From NCBI GenBank assembly GCA_949987705.1, contig OX465281.1:225713978-225777977 (forward strand): a DNA stretch of 64,000 nucleotides, read 5' to 3'. The position numbers and the translations under genes are program-made. The notes under the pieces are model-generated. The model was not told where the DNA came from. It was given only the letters and a program-made list of their open reading frames with translations, and searched no databases. Of this stretch, positions 1 through 12,700 are shown in pieces. The stretch is from Thereva unica (lineage: Eukaryota; Arthropoda; Insecta; Diptera; Therevidae). The number at the start of each line of letters is the position of its first letter. Position 1 is the first letter of the stretch.

Positions 1-687
1 GAATAAGGTTCCAGTCTGGCCTTAATTATATTTGTCATTATAAAATAAAAAAGTAAGGTCTTACCTCCTATGACATCGTGTGTAAAAATAAGTACTTCTG
101 TAAGGGGTATGGTAAGGCCTACTTCTTACTAATAAGTGCTCATTTCAGTACTGTCTCTACTGGCGAATCATCTAAAATTTTCAAGGCCATCTAAAAATCA
201 TTTTTAAATCCATATTTTTTATTATCCACACAAATATTAAGACCATCTCCATTATCGAAGAACATGAATAAAAATAAAATATGAAGTGTGGAAACCATTG
301 AAGTGGCGGCTCCAAATTATCGAATAAATTTTTAAGTGGCTAAAAGTGCTTTCATTAAATAAAGCCCTAAAAGATTCCACAAAATTTTATGAATTCCCTT
401 CTTTTCATGCTACAGCGGAGGGCTGCAGAAAATAAGACAAAACTAGAAAATTTCTAAGGGAAAAAATCATCTGGATATGCTAAATGGCGTATTTCTGTAC
501 AATTTGCCTCGTGAAATATTCACAGATTATATTGAGTGGTCTCTCAGATAAAAATGCATTGGGTAGGGATGGAAAATTCCTGAGGGGCAGAAATTTTTCC
601 TTGGGGGAAGGAAATTCTCAGGAAACTTCTTCGTTCCTTGTTAAACTTTTTTTTCAACATTTCTTAGGAATTGTTTTCTATTTTCAG
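1..687. other. No gene seen; probably intron of the FLVCR-type gene
   Basis: This AT-rich stretch precedes the first recognisable exon of the transporter. No ORF here resembles the missing first transmembrane helix, so I read it as intron, with the upstream coding exons outside the window. Confidence 0.5.
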
Positions 688-790
688 ATATTATGGTGTA
701 AGTGAAACATGGGTCAACTGGACATCGATGATTTATATGATCCTGTACATCCCTCTGATATTCCCAGCAAGCTGGTTCCTGGACAAAATG
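688..790 (+). CDS. FLVCR: FLVCR-type gene, exon A (helix 2)
   Basis: Acceptor AG at 686-687 after a pyrimidine tract; donor GT at 791 (GTGAGA). The exon opens with the last base of a split codon and ends in phase 0. It encodes the loop [10 protein letters not shown] and transmembrane helix 2 up to FLDKM. Confidence 0.92.
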
Positions 791-3700
791 GTGAGAGAAA
801 TATATTTTAAATTTAGATTATGTCCGGGGGTGAAAATAACCAACTCACGTTTAAATTTTGAAAGATTGATTAGATTATTTCAAAAAGTGACAACTTGTCA
901 ATTCAAGACGGCCTTTTTTATAATTGATTAGATTTTAACTTAGTAAAGAGTAAACACATGTTTTTGTTGAGACTTTTGTGTTAGTAGATCTCTATCTGAC
1001 ACAATTTTAAGTGGGTTTTGGGGTTGGATTTTGTTGTTGAGATTCAATTGATGCGAATAGAATATTAAAATAAGGTTTATATTAGAAATATTTTTGCGAT
1101 TATAACACAGCTACAAAAAAAATATCACTTGAAATGAATTTATCAAAATACTGATAAACCTACAATAAATGAATATCAATAGATTTTTTCTACATTTTTC
1201 TACAATACATACATAGATGCTGCAAGACCTTTTTCATAAAGCTATCAGTAGCCTTAAAAATTTGGAACAAATCTTCAACGATTTTTGTCCAACATTCAGC
1301 GAGGTTCGACTTCTCGGAGTAGCATTGTCCTTCCTCCCACCATCTCTCGTCAAGATACCAATTGCTGTAAAAAGGTAAATTAAGCTCCCTGTCCATTTTT
1401 CTGATTGTGCCTGTAAGAGTATTTTCCAATTCAATTTTCGAACCTGGAATAGAAGCCTGTCGTAGTAGGTAGGTGTCTAAACTCCATCATCTATTTGTCT
1501 TCATTGACAGACCAGCGAGGTAATTAAACTCTTGTCCGTAAATGTTTCGTATTCAGTATAATTTTATTTTATTTAATCTTCTTTATGCTCCTTTAATCCC
1601 TCATGGGACATAAGGTGGAAACAGTTGCCCTCCACCGGACTCTATTTTGCGCGACAGCTCTCAGCTCTGACCAAGATCTCCCAGTGTTGCGGCCTCTACT
1701 ACATAATAGGGTTCTTCTCCACGTTGTTCTAGATTCTCGTTTTCGCTTCGCAAGGTATGGCCAATCCAATTCTATTTCCTTCGCCTAATCTGGTCGTCTA
1801 TCCTTTCTTGGCCGGCACGTCACCATAGCTCTTCATTAGGAATTCTATCTTGCCAGTGGATTTTTAGGATACAACGCAGGCATCTGTTGATGAAGATTTG
1901 TAGGCGGGCGTGATGAATTGGGTGACTTCCCATATTTCGCAAGCGTACAAAAGAACTGCCTTAAGGTTGGAGTTGAACAGCCGCAATTCGGTGTAAGTTG
2001 AGATCTCCGTTGATCTCCATATGCGGAACAGGCATGCATAAGCGCTTCGCGCTTTATTTATTCTAGACCTGGTGTCTTCTTCTGCATAGTCATTTTCGGT
2101 AATAATATTACCGAGGTAGCAGAATTTATGTACCAGTTCTACGTCACGGATTTGGTTTCGGATTTAGCCTTAAGTCTGCTGGACTACTTTCTGTTGCCAA
2201 ATTGTTTAACATGGTTTTGAGGTCCTAGTGTCTGTGGCCAGCAAACAGATATCATCGGCGCACTCGGGATCGGTCTAGCAAGCCCCATTGTATGCCGCCT
2301 GTTATACTATCTAGAGCGCCGACAAAAATGTCCTTTATTACTATAAGAAATAGTAAAGGTGAAAGTAGGCATCCTTGTCGTACTCCTGAGCTCACCTCGA
2401 AGCTGTCGGATAATTTTCCATTATGGAGAACTCTGCATTTGGAATTGTTTTATAGGGCTTTTATAAATTCTATTATTTTATCAGGCAGTCCACGTCGCCT
2501 TAGTGCCTGTCTTATAATGCTCCTATTGACCGTGTCGGACGCTATTGTTGGGTCCCCCTTTTTTGGTATTTCGACTATTATACCTTCCGTCCAATGCTCC
2601 GGAGAGGTGCAGGTGTTCCATGCTTTTTTCGAGATTGGCTGTAGTGCATCTACTCTGAGGCTCGAGACTGCTTTCAACAATTCTGGCGGGATGCCATCTT
2701 TTCCAGCTGCTTTACCATTGGCCATTATATGAATTGCGGTTACTATTTCTGTTTTGGATGGCGCAAAGGTTTTGAATCATTCAAGACGGCGAAGAAGTCA
2801 TCTCTCCATCTTTGGAGTAGCTCCTCGTCGCTGCACAGCAGCCTTCCATCCGTACTCTTAACGGCATGCTTTTTAGTAGAGTGCTTTCCCGAGAACTGTT
2901 TAGTGATTTGGTGCAGCATTTTACTGTTGCCTGTGTTTTCCGCGTTTTCCGCTTTTTCTGCGAGCTCGTTTATCTGCACTTTTTATCACGCCGAACGCTT
3001 CTTTTTCCTCCCGGTGCAATTGGGAGTACTACCGTTTAAGTTGGTGACGTTTGTCTGGATTGCCTGTAGAGTTCAACTTATTTTTTTGGGGCCCTTCTGC
3101 GTCTTATTTTTTGCCAGGTTGTGTCCGAGATCCAATGTTGCTGGTTTCTTTGAACATAACCGGAACTTGTTTCCTCTGGTGTTACAATAGCCCCCTTTGT
3201 AGTACTCCACAGCTCTTAAATGCTATTTTCTTCACTCTTTGCGGGCCTAAGGTTTGTTGTAGTTTCCCAGCAAATTCTCGCCGTTTAATGCTGTCCCGCA
3301 CAAGGTCTACGTTAAACCGTCTACGGTTTATGGCATCGCGTTGGACGTTTCTGATTGCGGCAATTTTGAGACGAATAGTTGCAACTTTCAAATGGTGGTC
3401 ATTTGCAGAGTCTGCTCCCCTAAAGCTCCTGACATCCTCTAGAACAGCTCTCCATCTGTGGCTGATGGCCATGTGATCTATCGGGTTTCTCGTTCTACCA
3501 TCGAGAAATACCGAGGTCTTCTTGTGTATCTTCTTGTGACAAAAGTAAGTTCTACCTACCATGAACAATGATGTCTCCCCTTGGAATAGAGCGAAAATCC
3601 TCATTCCGTCGCATAAAGAAATCGTCCTTGATGATGTCGTCTGCATCTTCAATTGGAGCATATCATTGGACTAACGTAGTTCTTCTTCTTATACATCAAC

Positions 3701-6700
3701 AGCATATAAGTGAACAGATGAGTTCTTAATTACAACAAGAGAGTAATGTAAATGATAAACATCAAGGGACGTAGAATAGAGCCTTGTGGAACACCACAGC
3801 GTAGAAATATGTGCTCGGAGAATTAATCTTGGTTTTAACTCCCCGGGAGGTGGCGGTTCGATTTTGCTCACCACCACCTTCCTGCTATTGCTCTACGTTT
3901 ATATAATGTTCTGCGTTTTCGTGTAGCGATTTTCACATCGTAGTCTCTTAAATCATAAGTCCTGCAACGTTGTCGAGGTCGTTGCCGTAAATCTTGACTG
4001 CTCCCAGGTTACCTTCTCCATTTCATAACGATAATTGCTTTCCTAGGAGAAATTGTCCACCTCTCACCCAATCTCCTACTAGGGCTTAGGACCTGCAGGA
4101 TATCCTGGCGGAGTTGTCAGAAGGTATTATAGCATCAAAATAACCAAACTATCAAACATGAAAAAATGATGACACGTGTTTTCTTGTCAATAGTCAATGT
4201 TATCAAAATAATCAATAAAAAACAAACCCTACTGAAGAAATATTCCCAAAATTTAAAACTTTTTTTTCCAACAATTTTCAGGGTCTAAGGATAACAGCTT
4301 TAGTAGGAATCCTGGGGACATGTATCGGAGCCTGGATAAAAGTGTTTTCGGTGCACCCTGATTTATTCTACGTGAGCTTCATTGGGCAATCTATTGTTGC
4401 CTTCGCTCAGGTAAAGAAAAACTTATTTGTTTATTTTCTTTCATTTTTTTTTCCGACAAACAAAAGTTGTTTACTTGGGAAAGTTCGATAAAAACACGGC
4501 TAATACCTGTAATAACAATAATTTATGTGTTTCCAGGTCTGTATTCTATCGCTGCCAGCACGTGTAGCAGCCGTTTGGTTTGGCCCCGATCAGGTGTCGT
4601 CCGCATGCAGTGTCGCCGTCTTTGGGAATCAGGTAATGTAATTTAGTAGATTAAGATTTTATCTTGTTTCTCTATAACGATGTCAATTGTGGCCGCAATA
4701 TATCCACACATATGTCCAGTTCTCTTGTCAATTTGCGGCTGCTGACAATGCTTCTGAGTCGGCTTTGGCAAGTGAAATATGAGCTGAAATTATACAGGAA
4801 ATTACTTTTGGTCTCACGGAGGGAAGCCCCCGGTCTGCACTTAATCATGCTTAGTCTCTCTAGCTAAACTAGCACTGCAGACAATCGGACACCGAGACCG
4901 CAAGCGGCTAACAAGCACAAAGCACACTTTGGGGGCCAGCTAATAGCAGAAGTGCGAAATGGGGGACTGAATTCGCGAATATTTCCGCGATGCTCTGCGA
5001 CGGTAATCAGTGCCGGTCTAAATTGAATAATGGAGCCGCGCCGTGGTTTTTGGCGTGGTGAACAACGATTTCGCTCGTGATTAAACTCGGATTAAGACCA
5101 TCATTTCCGAGAGCACACCAGCGGCAACTTTTGTTCATCTATCTGATACCTGAAATGAGCCATCAATTATTCAGATGCTTTCAATTATTATCAGCCATTA
5201 TCGAGCTGTTCGACACGGCATTGCTGATGCCGGGGATATTTTATAAGTCCGTAAACAAAAATTGAGCGTGGATTGCTTAACTTAATTAAAATGATGATTG
5301 CAAATTCTCTGCTCGTAATCAGTGGGAAAATTAAGACAGGCCTCAGCCCCAATTCGTTTGTTAAATGATCATCGACAATGACCGGCTCATCCTTGGGTTA
5401 ATTAAATTCGGGGTTCGTTAGGTTACGCTTTATAGTCATCGTTACCCTGCACGAATCGAAAATGATTTTTTTGTTAATTATGACGAAAAGGAGGAGGCCT
5501 TGTTCAAAGGATACAATTTTTTCGTTGAATTGTATTAACATATATTTAGAGCAAATCAAAAACTCAACTAAATTATGCAAAATGAGATTGTTTACTTAGA
5601 AAAAACGACAGCAAAAATAAAAGAACAACAATTAGGAAGGACCTTGAAGTGAGTACCTAAGCGTGTGGTTATAATTAAATTGGTAAATGGGAAATGTTTT
5701 TAGCAAAAGACATTACGTATTTTTCTGATAATGATATTTAATTTTAAAAATACTTTAATAATGGGTGTAAGTGGAAGTAAAGGTCGAACTTCAGGATGGT
5801 GACCACTGCAATAAGTGCGCTGGTGGTAGGGCCAACGAGGAGTTTCCTGCACCATCTTAATATCACATTACGTAATAACCGCATCACTGAGGACGATCTG
5901 GACGTTTTCTCTGTCAGTATGCAGGAAACGATCGTCACAGTCTTTGAAACCAGCTGCCCTGTAGTAGCAATCGAAGTAGCGCTACTAACTCTTTCCTCAA
6001 GAAATTCGACTTTCAAATCCACCAGAAAACCACTAAAATATTTTCCTCTTCGCCAAAACTAACTAGATATATTAATTAATAAATATAAAGTTCCTCAAAC
6101 TTAATATTTGAAAAGCGCTGCTTAGGCGTAAGTAATCACACTAATTCAAAAAAAAAATTATATCTCCACTAAATGCTATATAATATCAATATTTTAATAA
6201 TAGAATCAACATTATTACTGTGACCAAATTATCATTATACTCTGGCTTCACTGGACAAACTGCGCAAGTTCGATCAAATTGGTGGACTGCACTTTAAAAT
6301 AACCTCAGCTAGCATACAATTTCTACATATTCAACTCTTCAACGATAAAACAGGCCTCAGCTCGCCCAACTGGGCTCGAACTGAAGTTAATCGTGAAAGC
6401 TCACTCAAAAAAGAGTAATCAACTGGAATGCCATCATTTGCAATTTTAACTTGGGGCGAAAAAGCAACAACCATTTCAAACACGAACTGAACATGAACTG
6501 AACTTTATGTCGATTAAACTGAACATTATTAAACTGAGGTAGGTGAAGCCGGAGATATTAGCCGGCACTCTAAGGCCCTTCTTCCACGGGTCACCTCGCG
6601 CGCGATTTGAGTATGATAGTAGTGTCCGTCATACCTTTTTTGTTAAGTTCGTACACGAGTCGAAGAAAATCGTTGGATATCAGTTGCACGCGACATTTTT

Positions 6701-9700
6701 TTTTTTTATGTGATAGACTAGAGACTTAGGGAAAGCCCCCTTTGTACTGTTCGACAATCTATTTTTTCCTATAGAAATGTCGAACAGCAGCTCTAGCCGG
6801 AAGATGAGAAGTAGAGAGAGAAGTAGGAAGGAGCTGCCACAACCTAGCCGCGATATATTTTTAATCCACTACTTCCAACCATTTCGCGACTCTGGCATCG
6901 GAGCATTTGAGAAACAACTCGCTAGAGTGTTATGCCTCCTGAAACGAATTGAATCTCTTCAACCAACCGATGACATACGCTTGGTGGAGCGGGGAAGGAC
7001 CAAAGTCTAGGGAAGGACTAGCGAAGGCTATGACAGGAGGAATCAGGAATGTAAAGAGGGGAGAAGAAAGAAGGAAAGTTATGTGGGTGGAAAAGTGGAA
7101 AAGGCGAAGGACCGTGGGGCTGGCCGGGATTCGAACCCGGGACCTCTGGGATAGTAGTCAGGCGCCTTACCCCTAGGCTACCGAGGCCCCCAACTGACAT
7201 GCATGCAGTACTAGTACTAGTCTCACGCGATTTGAGTATCATACTAGTTGCGCTACCGAAATTCCTAAGAAATTGGGTAAATACAATAGATAATGAAACC
7301 GTTTTATAATATTTTTCCGTTGCATCAAGTTTGGAATTGGTATACACTTTTTTTGACATTCTGTAAAATGAGAAAAGGTTTTTATCATCGCTCTAGTTTC
7401 TTTGTAGCCAAAAATGCATGACAATTTAAATTCTTTTTAATAAAGGGATGTACCCAAAATTTTCTATGCTGCTTTTTTAATTAATACCCTTCTATGGATT
7501 TCCTCTTCCGTGTCGCGAGCGTGTGTTATTTAGGTAGTCTCAGAATCGACCCGTGTACGAGAATTAGTCGCAAACGAGTAGAAGACCAGTTGTTGAAGCG
7601 AAGTAGAGTCGTAGTTGTGTATGGTACCAGTCGACCTGTGGAAGAAGGGCCTAAGGGTATACACAAAGTCTGGAAATTAACAAGTCTTTCATCTTCATAC
7701 GGTTAATGAGTGAAAGGCGAACAGCTATATGCAAAAAAAAGTTCTTCAAATGACGATGTCAGGCTATCAGAGAGAGAATGAAACATTTTTATACGCGTTT
7801 ATCAACTAAACAGCGGAAACTTTTATGAGTTTTTATATGGGGATAAACTTAATGTATTGGTGCATATTTGCTCGATTGTTTTGAATTATGAAAGAAAACA
7901 GCTGTTTCAATTTTCTTTACTTTTCTGTTCTGCATACTTTATCGTAAAGATAGAATCTGGCTTTGTTTCGTCAAGTTCACGAAGTATACGTTGAGTTTTG
8001 CTCAGCAGTGATGTTCATACTTATATGCACGCACACAACTAACGGGGGGAAATTTTGTATGAAGATGAAAGACTTGTTATTACTAGACTTTGGGTATACA
8101 CGGCTCTAATAACGCATCTTGTCGGCTTAACTGGTTAATTCGGGTGCCAAAGCTCCACTAAGGTTTGTTTTTTACCTAGCAGACGGTAAACCCCTGATAG
8201 TCTGGCACTGCCCGGGTCACAGCCCTTGTCAGCTGGTTAGCGGGATCCACCATTTTCAGAAAGCGTAAGACTGAGAATATGAGTATATGAGAATATCTTC
8301 CGCTAACCCCGACGGTTGCCTCTAAACTCATATAACATTAACAGTTCAAACTCATGCATCCCTAGACTTCCTTTGACCCATCCTATCTTTTTTCTATTCT
8401 TCGAACTAAGCTTCCTACTAGGCATTGCACCAGAACGAATATATAATAAAATTTATTGATGGAAAAATATGGAGGACGATGGAAAGCAAATCGGTATATG
8501 ATGTCTTGGATAACACTAAAGTAACTTTCTTGGCCTTAACCAACTTTTCGAAGGCTGTTGATTCAGTTGATCATGTAAAGCTCTTAAAGAAATTAGGTAC
8601 CTACTAATTTCGGTCTGGGTCCTACATCTGTGAAATTATTTCTAAGCTACTTATCGGGTCGTTCTCAAATGGTTAAAAATCCAAGGCAAATTCTCCAAAC
8701 GATAAATGTTAATCCAGTAGTTAGCTAAGCCGTACATTGAGCTGTGTCACGCAATAAGCGCAAGATAGGGCAGTTGTCTAAGCACATTGAAGAACAGTTT
8801 TGTTAGACAGTTTGAAGAAAGTAGTTTTGAAGTGCAGGAATATCTTAATTTATTAAGCTCTGAGGAAGATTCTGTTGAGGAATTATTATTTCGGGTTATT
8901 TCGATTAATTTGTCTTCTATTTAAAAAAAGTCTCAACGTAGTACACTTGTCACACAGTTTCCGTGCCCCATTCTCAAGTGTCGTGAAGCCTGCGCCTGGC
9001 GCAGTATTCATGTCACCTGCTCTGCGTCGCAACTATGGCAATCCTCCCTTAAAAAGCATGAGACACAGATACCATTCTGCTCTGCCTGTGCTGCCTGCGT
9101 CTCAATGTACGCTCGGCCTTAGTGACTAAAGTCTCAAACTCAGAAGAAAAACCACCACAAAATCGTAGTCGTAGTAAGAAGGTAGCAGATATATCGTACT
9201 ATCATCGTACGATTGTTTCCTGCCACTAAAGGTCTCCTGCCTCAGCTGCAATCTTATACTAGCAATAGCAAATTAGCCCGTTCAAGTCATTCCGACTACC
9301 TACCCGATTAAAAATATTTTATTGGTTAATCTTATTACTAGCTAGAACGCATAGCGATCAAATAGGCATGCCACAAAAGTACGCACTCACCCGCCACAGG
9401 CATGCATGCTTCCGTCACAGACACGGAAATCCAAAAATTCAGAAATGAAAATGTATAAATGCGCCCGCATAGGCATAGATTATTCCAAACGCGAGTGTTG
9501 TTTTACCAAGCAGTCCCCCGGCTAAACATTAACCACGTCCAGTGCTGCTTGACCTACGCAATCGAAGGAAAACCGTTCTACTGAGTGTATGCTATTGACG
9601 CCCTTTATGGTCACCACGATAGTTGCCCCTTTTCTTCCTCCAATACAATTTTTTAAAGTCATACAGGGGATTTAGTGCATGCCTGTGGCTATCTATTTAT

Positions 9701-12700
9701 GCTAGGATGCTTTATTCTACGCAAATTTTTTTTTCTTTCTTTCGTTTTAAATTTAAGAAAAATACCCTTTGACACTGTTCGTGCGTGCCAGCTGCATGCT
9801 ACCTGCGGGCGAGTCTTATGTTTACTCAGGCGTACATGATAGTTGCGGGTGGAAGCATGAAACTACCTCGTCAAAGTCGCTGTCGGAAAGCATATAGCCC
9901 CAAACAATTATACCATTATAAAGCATAATTTAATGCTTTGCTGTGCACGTTATGAAGAGACTCAAAAGAGAATAAAAATAAAGACAGAAAACAATAGAAA
10001 TCATTATCACATACCCAACGTTATGGCAAACAGTAAAGTTATGCATGCACTAATTATGATACTTATTTATCGATCCAATGTTGGAACAGAATATTGATTA
10101 TTTTTCAAGTAACAATCAAATCCGAGTGCTTCAATGAAAGTAATATTGCGCAATATAAAATGTTATGTGCTCAAGATCATCCTTTAAACTAATGCATTTC
10201 TCATATCCTTGTCGTAACTGCATAGACCAATTGATTTCCTTTCAGGATCCATTGGTGCACAAAATTATTGAATCTATGCCATAAATTCTTCAATCCTTCA
10301 GCAAACTATGGCCAGTGATGTGAGTTCAAAACAACCAAAACGTTGTTATTGTGAAAGTCCCGATGTCAATAACAAAATTATTGAAGGGGAAATGATAGTT
10401 TTCCTACCAAAAGGTATCTCTTGTGACGTCGTTGCTGATAACAGCCCGGAGGTAAAACTAGAAACGACCGCCACCGCCCACAAAAACGGTCCTTTTCCCT
10501 TTATTGTTTATATGCTTGAAAAGGTTTTGTCCAAGGACTGCCAAGTAAACCATGATATTTTTCCCAAATCACACGCTTGGATTGTGCTAAGTCAACGAGC
10601 GGCCAGGACACATCCAGCTGATCCTTAATTAAATCCTGTCCTCAGTAATATTGTAATTTTGCATAGGATGTTAGACTGAACTTGTAAGGATATTCATGGG
10701 AATACTCGTCCTTAAGGATCTGTAGTGCATGAATCGCCCCAGCAATCTCCGGGCTAGAACCATCACCTATGGGGAACATGAAAGCAATTTGCTCGTGCAT
10801 AAAGGATGAAACTCTACAGAATAAAATCGCCCATTTGTTATGGCATAATGTTTTTCTAGGATCTTATTTTAGATGGAGTTATTATCAGTGGAGGGGAATG
10901 AGTGCAGCTCATGTCTGTAAGCCACAGCCACTCCGTTCTGGAATTTATGGGAGGCTCTTTCAATTTAAAGAGGCATTGGCGCTGGCTTAAGCAATTTTCT
11001 GTTTATCGTTGGAGATTTTGCGGCTGAGTTTATTCTGTAATTGCAGATTATCTTAATCCGTGTACTTGAAGACTGTCAAGTGAATTCAATTATAATTTTT
11101 TTTCTTGCTGTAGATGACTTGTTGTTAATGGAATCAAATTAGGTTCAATTTAAAGCCGCGGTTTTGTTTTGCTATGCCACGGCAGGGGCGGTTATGTCGG
11201 AATTAAGAAAGTACAATGTGCGTCTGCAGACGTGATTTACTGGATATAAACTGGGCCACCACGGATATAATCCATGGAATTGAGGCATTTTCGGATTTTT
11301 TTATATCATGGCAGAGGATTGAGGCGAGATTTCTTTAAGAAGATTAAATCTTCGACAGTGGAGGAATAATTCATAATACAAAAGGGTGGAGTGTAAGTGA
11401 TTGAGGCCGAAATTGTGAGAAATTCAATGAAACTACTAAAATGAAGTTACTGGAACTAGGAATTTCATCATTCTGAATATTCTATTCCTCCAGGCTTTAC
11501 GAATTCTGGTCGAAGTTCTCCAGTTAGTCCATTCAAAACGCGCGTTATGGTGTTCCAAAATAACACCGTTAAGAAAATCGAACATTAAACGTTTTTGGGG
11601 TCGCTGATCACGAAAATCGTGGTCCCGCGGTCCTAAAATTAGGGCGTCACCCCTAAAAATGCAAAAAACACCCCTTTTTAGGGGGTTTTCGCGATTATTT
11701 CAATAATAATGAAAACTAATGCGATGAAATGCACTTTTTTTATATTTATTTGCGAAGGTGGTTGATTTGTACTAAATTAAGGCGAACTTTATGATAAGGG
11801 GTAGTCCTAAAGGGTTGAAACTACCCCTAAATTGGCGAAAAATGGCAAAAATTGTAAATTTTTTTTTTTTTTCAAGTTTATGCTTCAAATTCGATTGTGG
11901 GCGTACTGTCACGCAAAAATAAATTATTTTCAACCCTTAAGGGGTTAAAACTACCCCTACTATAATAAAAACAACTTTATATAAAAAAATTGCAAAAAAA
12001 TTTTTTTTGCTTTTTGTTTGAAATTTGGTTCAAAAGGTATTATTAGCAAAAAATTAATTTTTTCAACTCTTAAGGGGGTAAAACTACCCCCACATTAAAA
12101 TTGTAATTGGAACAAATTGAAATTTATTGTTTTGCATTAAAATTTTATATTTGATGAAATATTATTAAAACATTTGGAAAATTTTTAACCCTCTTAAAGG
12201 AGTTAAACCGTAGGGGTAAATTGAAAAAAAAATTTCTTTTCGTAGATTGCAATTTAAATTTTTTTAATGAATTGTTTGAATAAAAATTCTTTTTATTAGA
12301 AAATATAAATTGGTACATGTGTGTATGTTACGATGTGATAAATCTGGTTATTACGTAAAATCCCCGGGTATTATATAATTCTCAACTTGTAATGGCAAAT
12401 ATAGGCCCAGGGCGAGCGGTGGCGGTCGTGCGGCGGGTAGGGCGGACGTAAGAGATTGTGCCGCGGTAGGCATGTGGCGGGAGGGCAGGTGGAGGGAGGT
12501 GGTGTCGGTCGGCGTATGACGGATGGGCGCAGATGGTGGAAGGGTGCAGGCGGCGAAGGGCGGGTAGAGGCAGAAGTGATGTAGGTGAACGATATAGGGG
12601 GTAGGCGTAGGAGGGGCACACGTAGGGTGGGGGCGGTCATAGGAGGAGTAAGTAAGGAGTACCCCTTACCTTACCTTCGCAAATAAATATTAAAAAAAGT

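Noticed and set aside
2292..3476. Long plus-strand ORFs (up to 153 codons)
   Set aside because: Antisense to the minus-strand retrotransposon relic, whose motifs are recognisable.
7116..7190. Functional tRNA gene on the minus strand
   Set aside because: A and B boxes and the T-arm are good, but the acceptor and anticodon stems do not pair; better explained as a tRNA-derived SINE head.
10308..10628. Possible small gene of 106 codons
   Set aside because: No recognised domain, no splice or neighbour support, and it lies in a long intron of another gene.
12371..12640. Proline/arginine-rich ORFs on the minus strand
   Set aside because: They are the complement of a G-rich low-complexity tract inside a non-coding foldback element.
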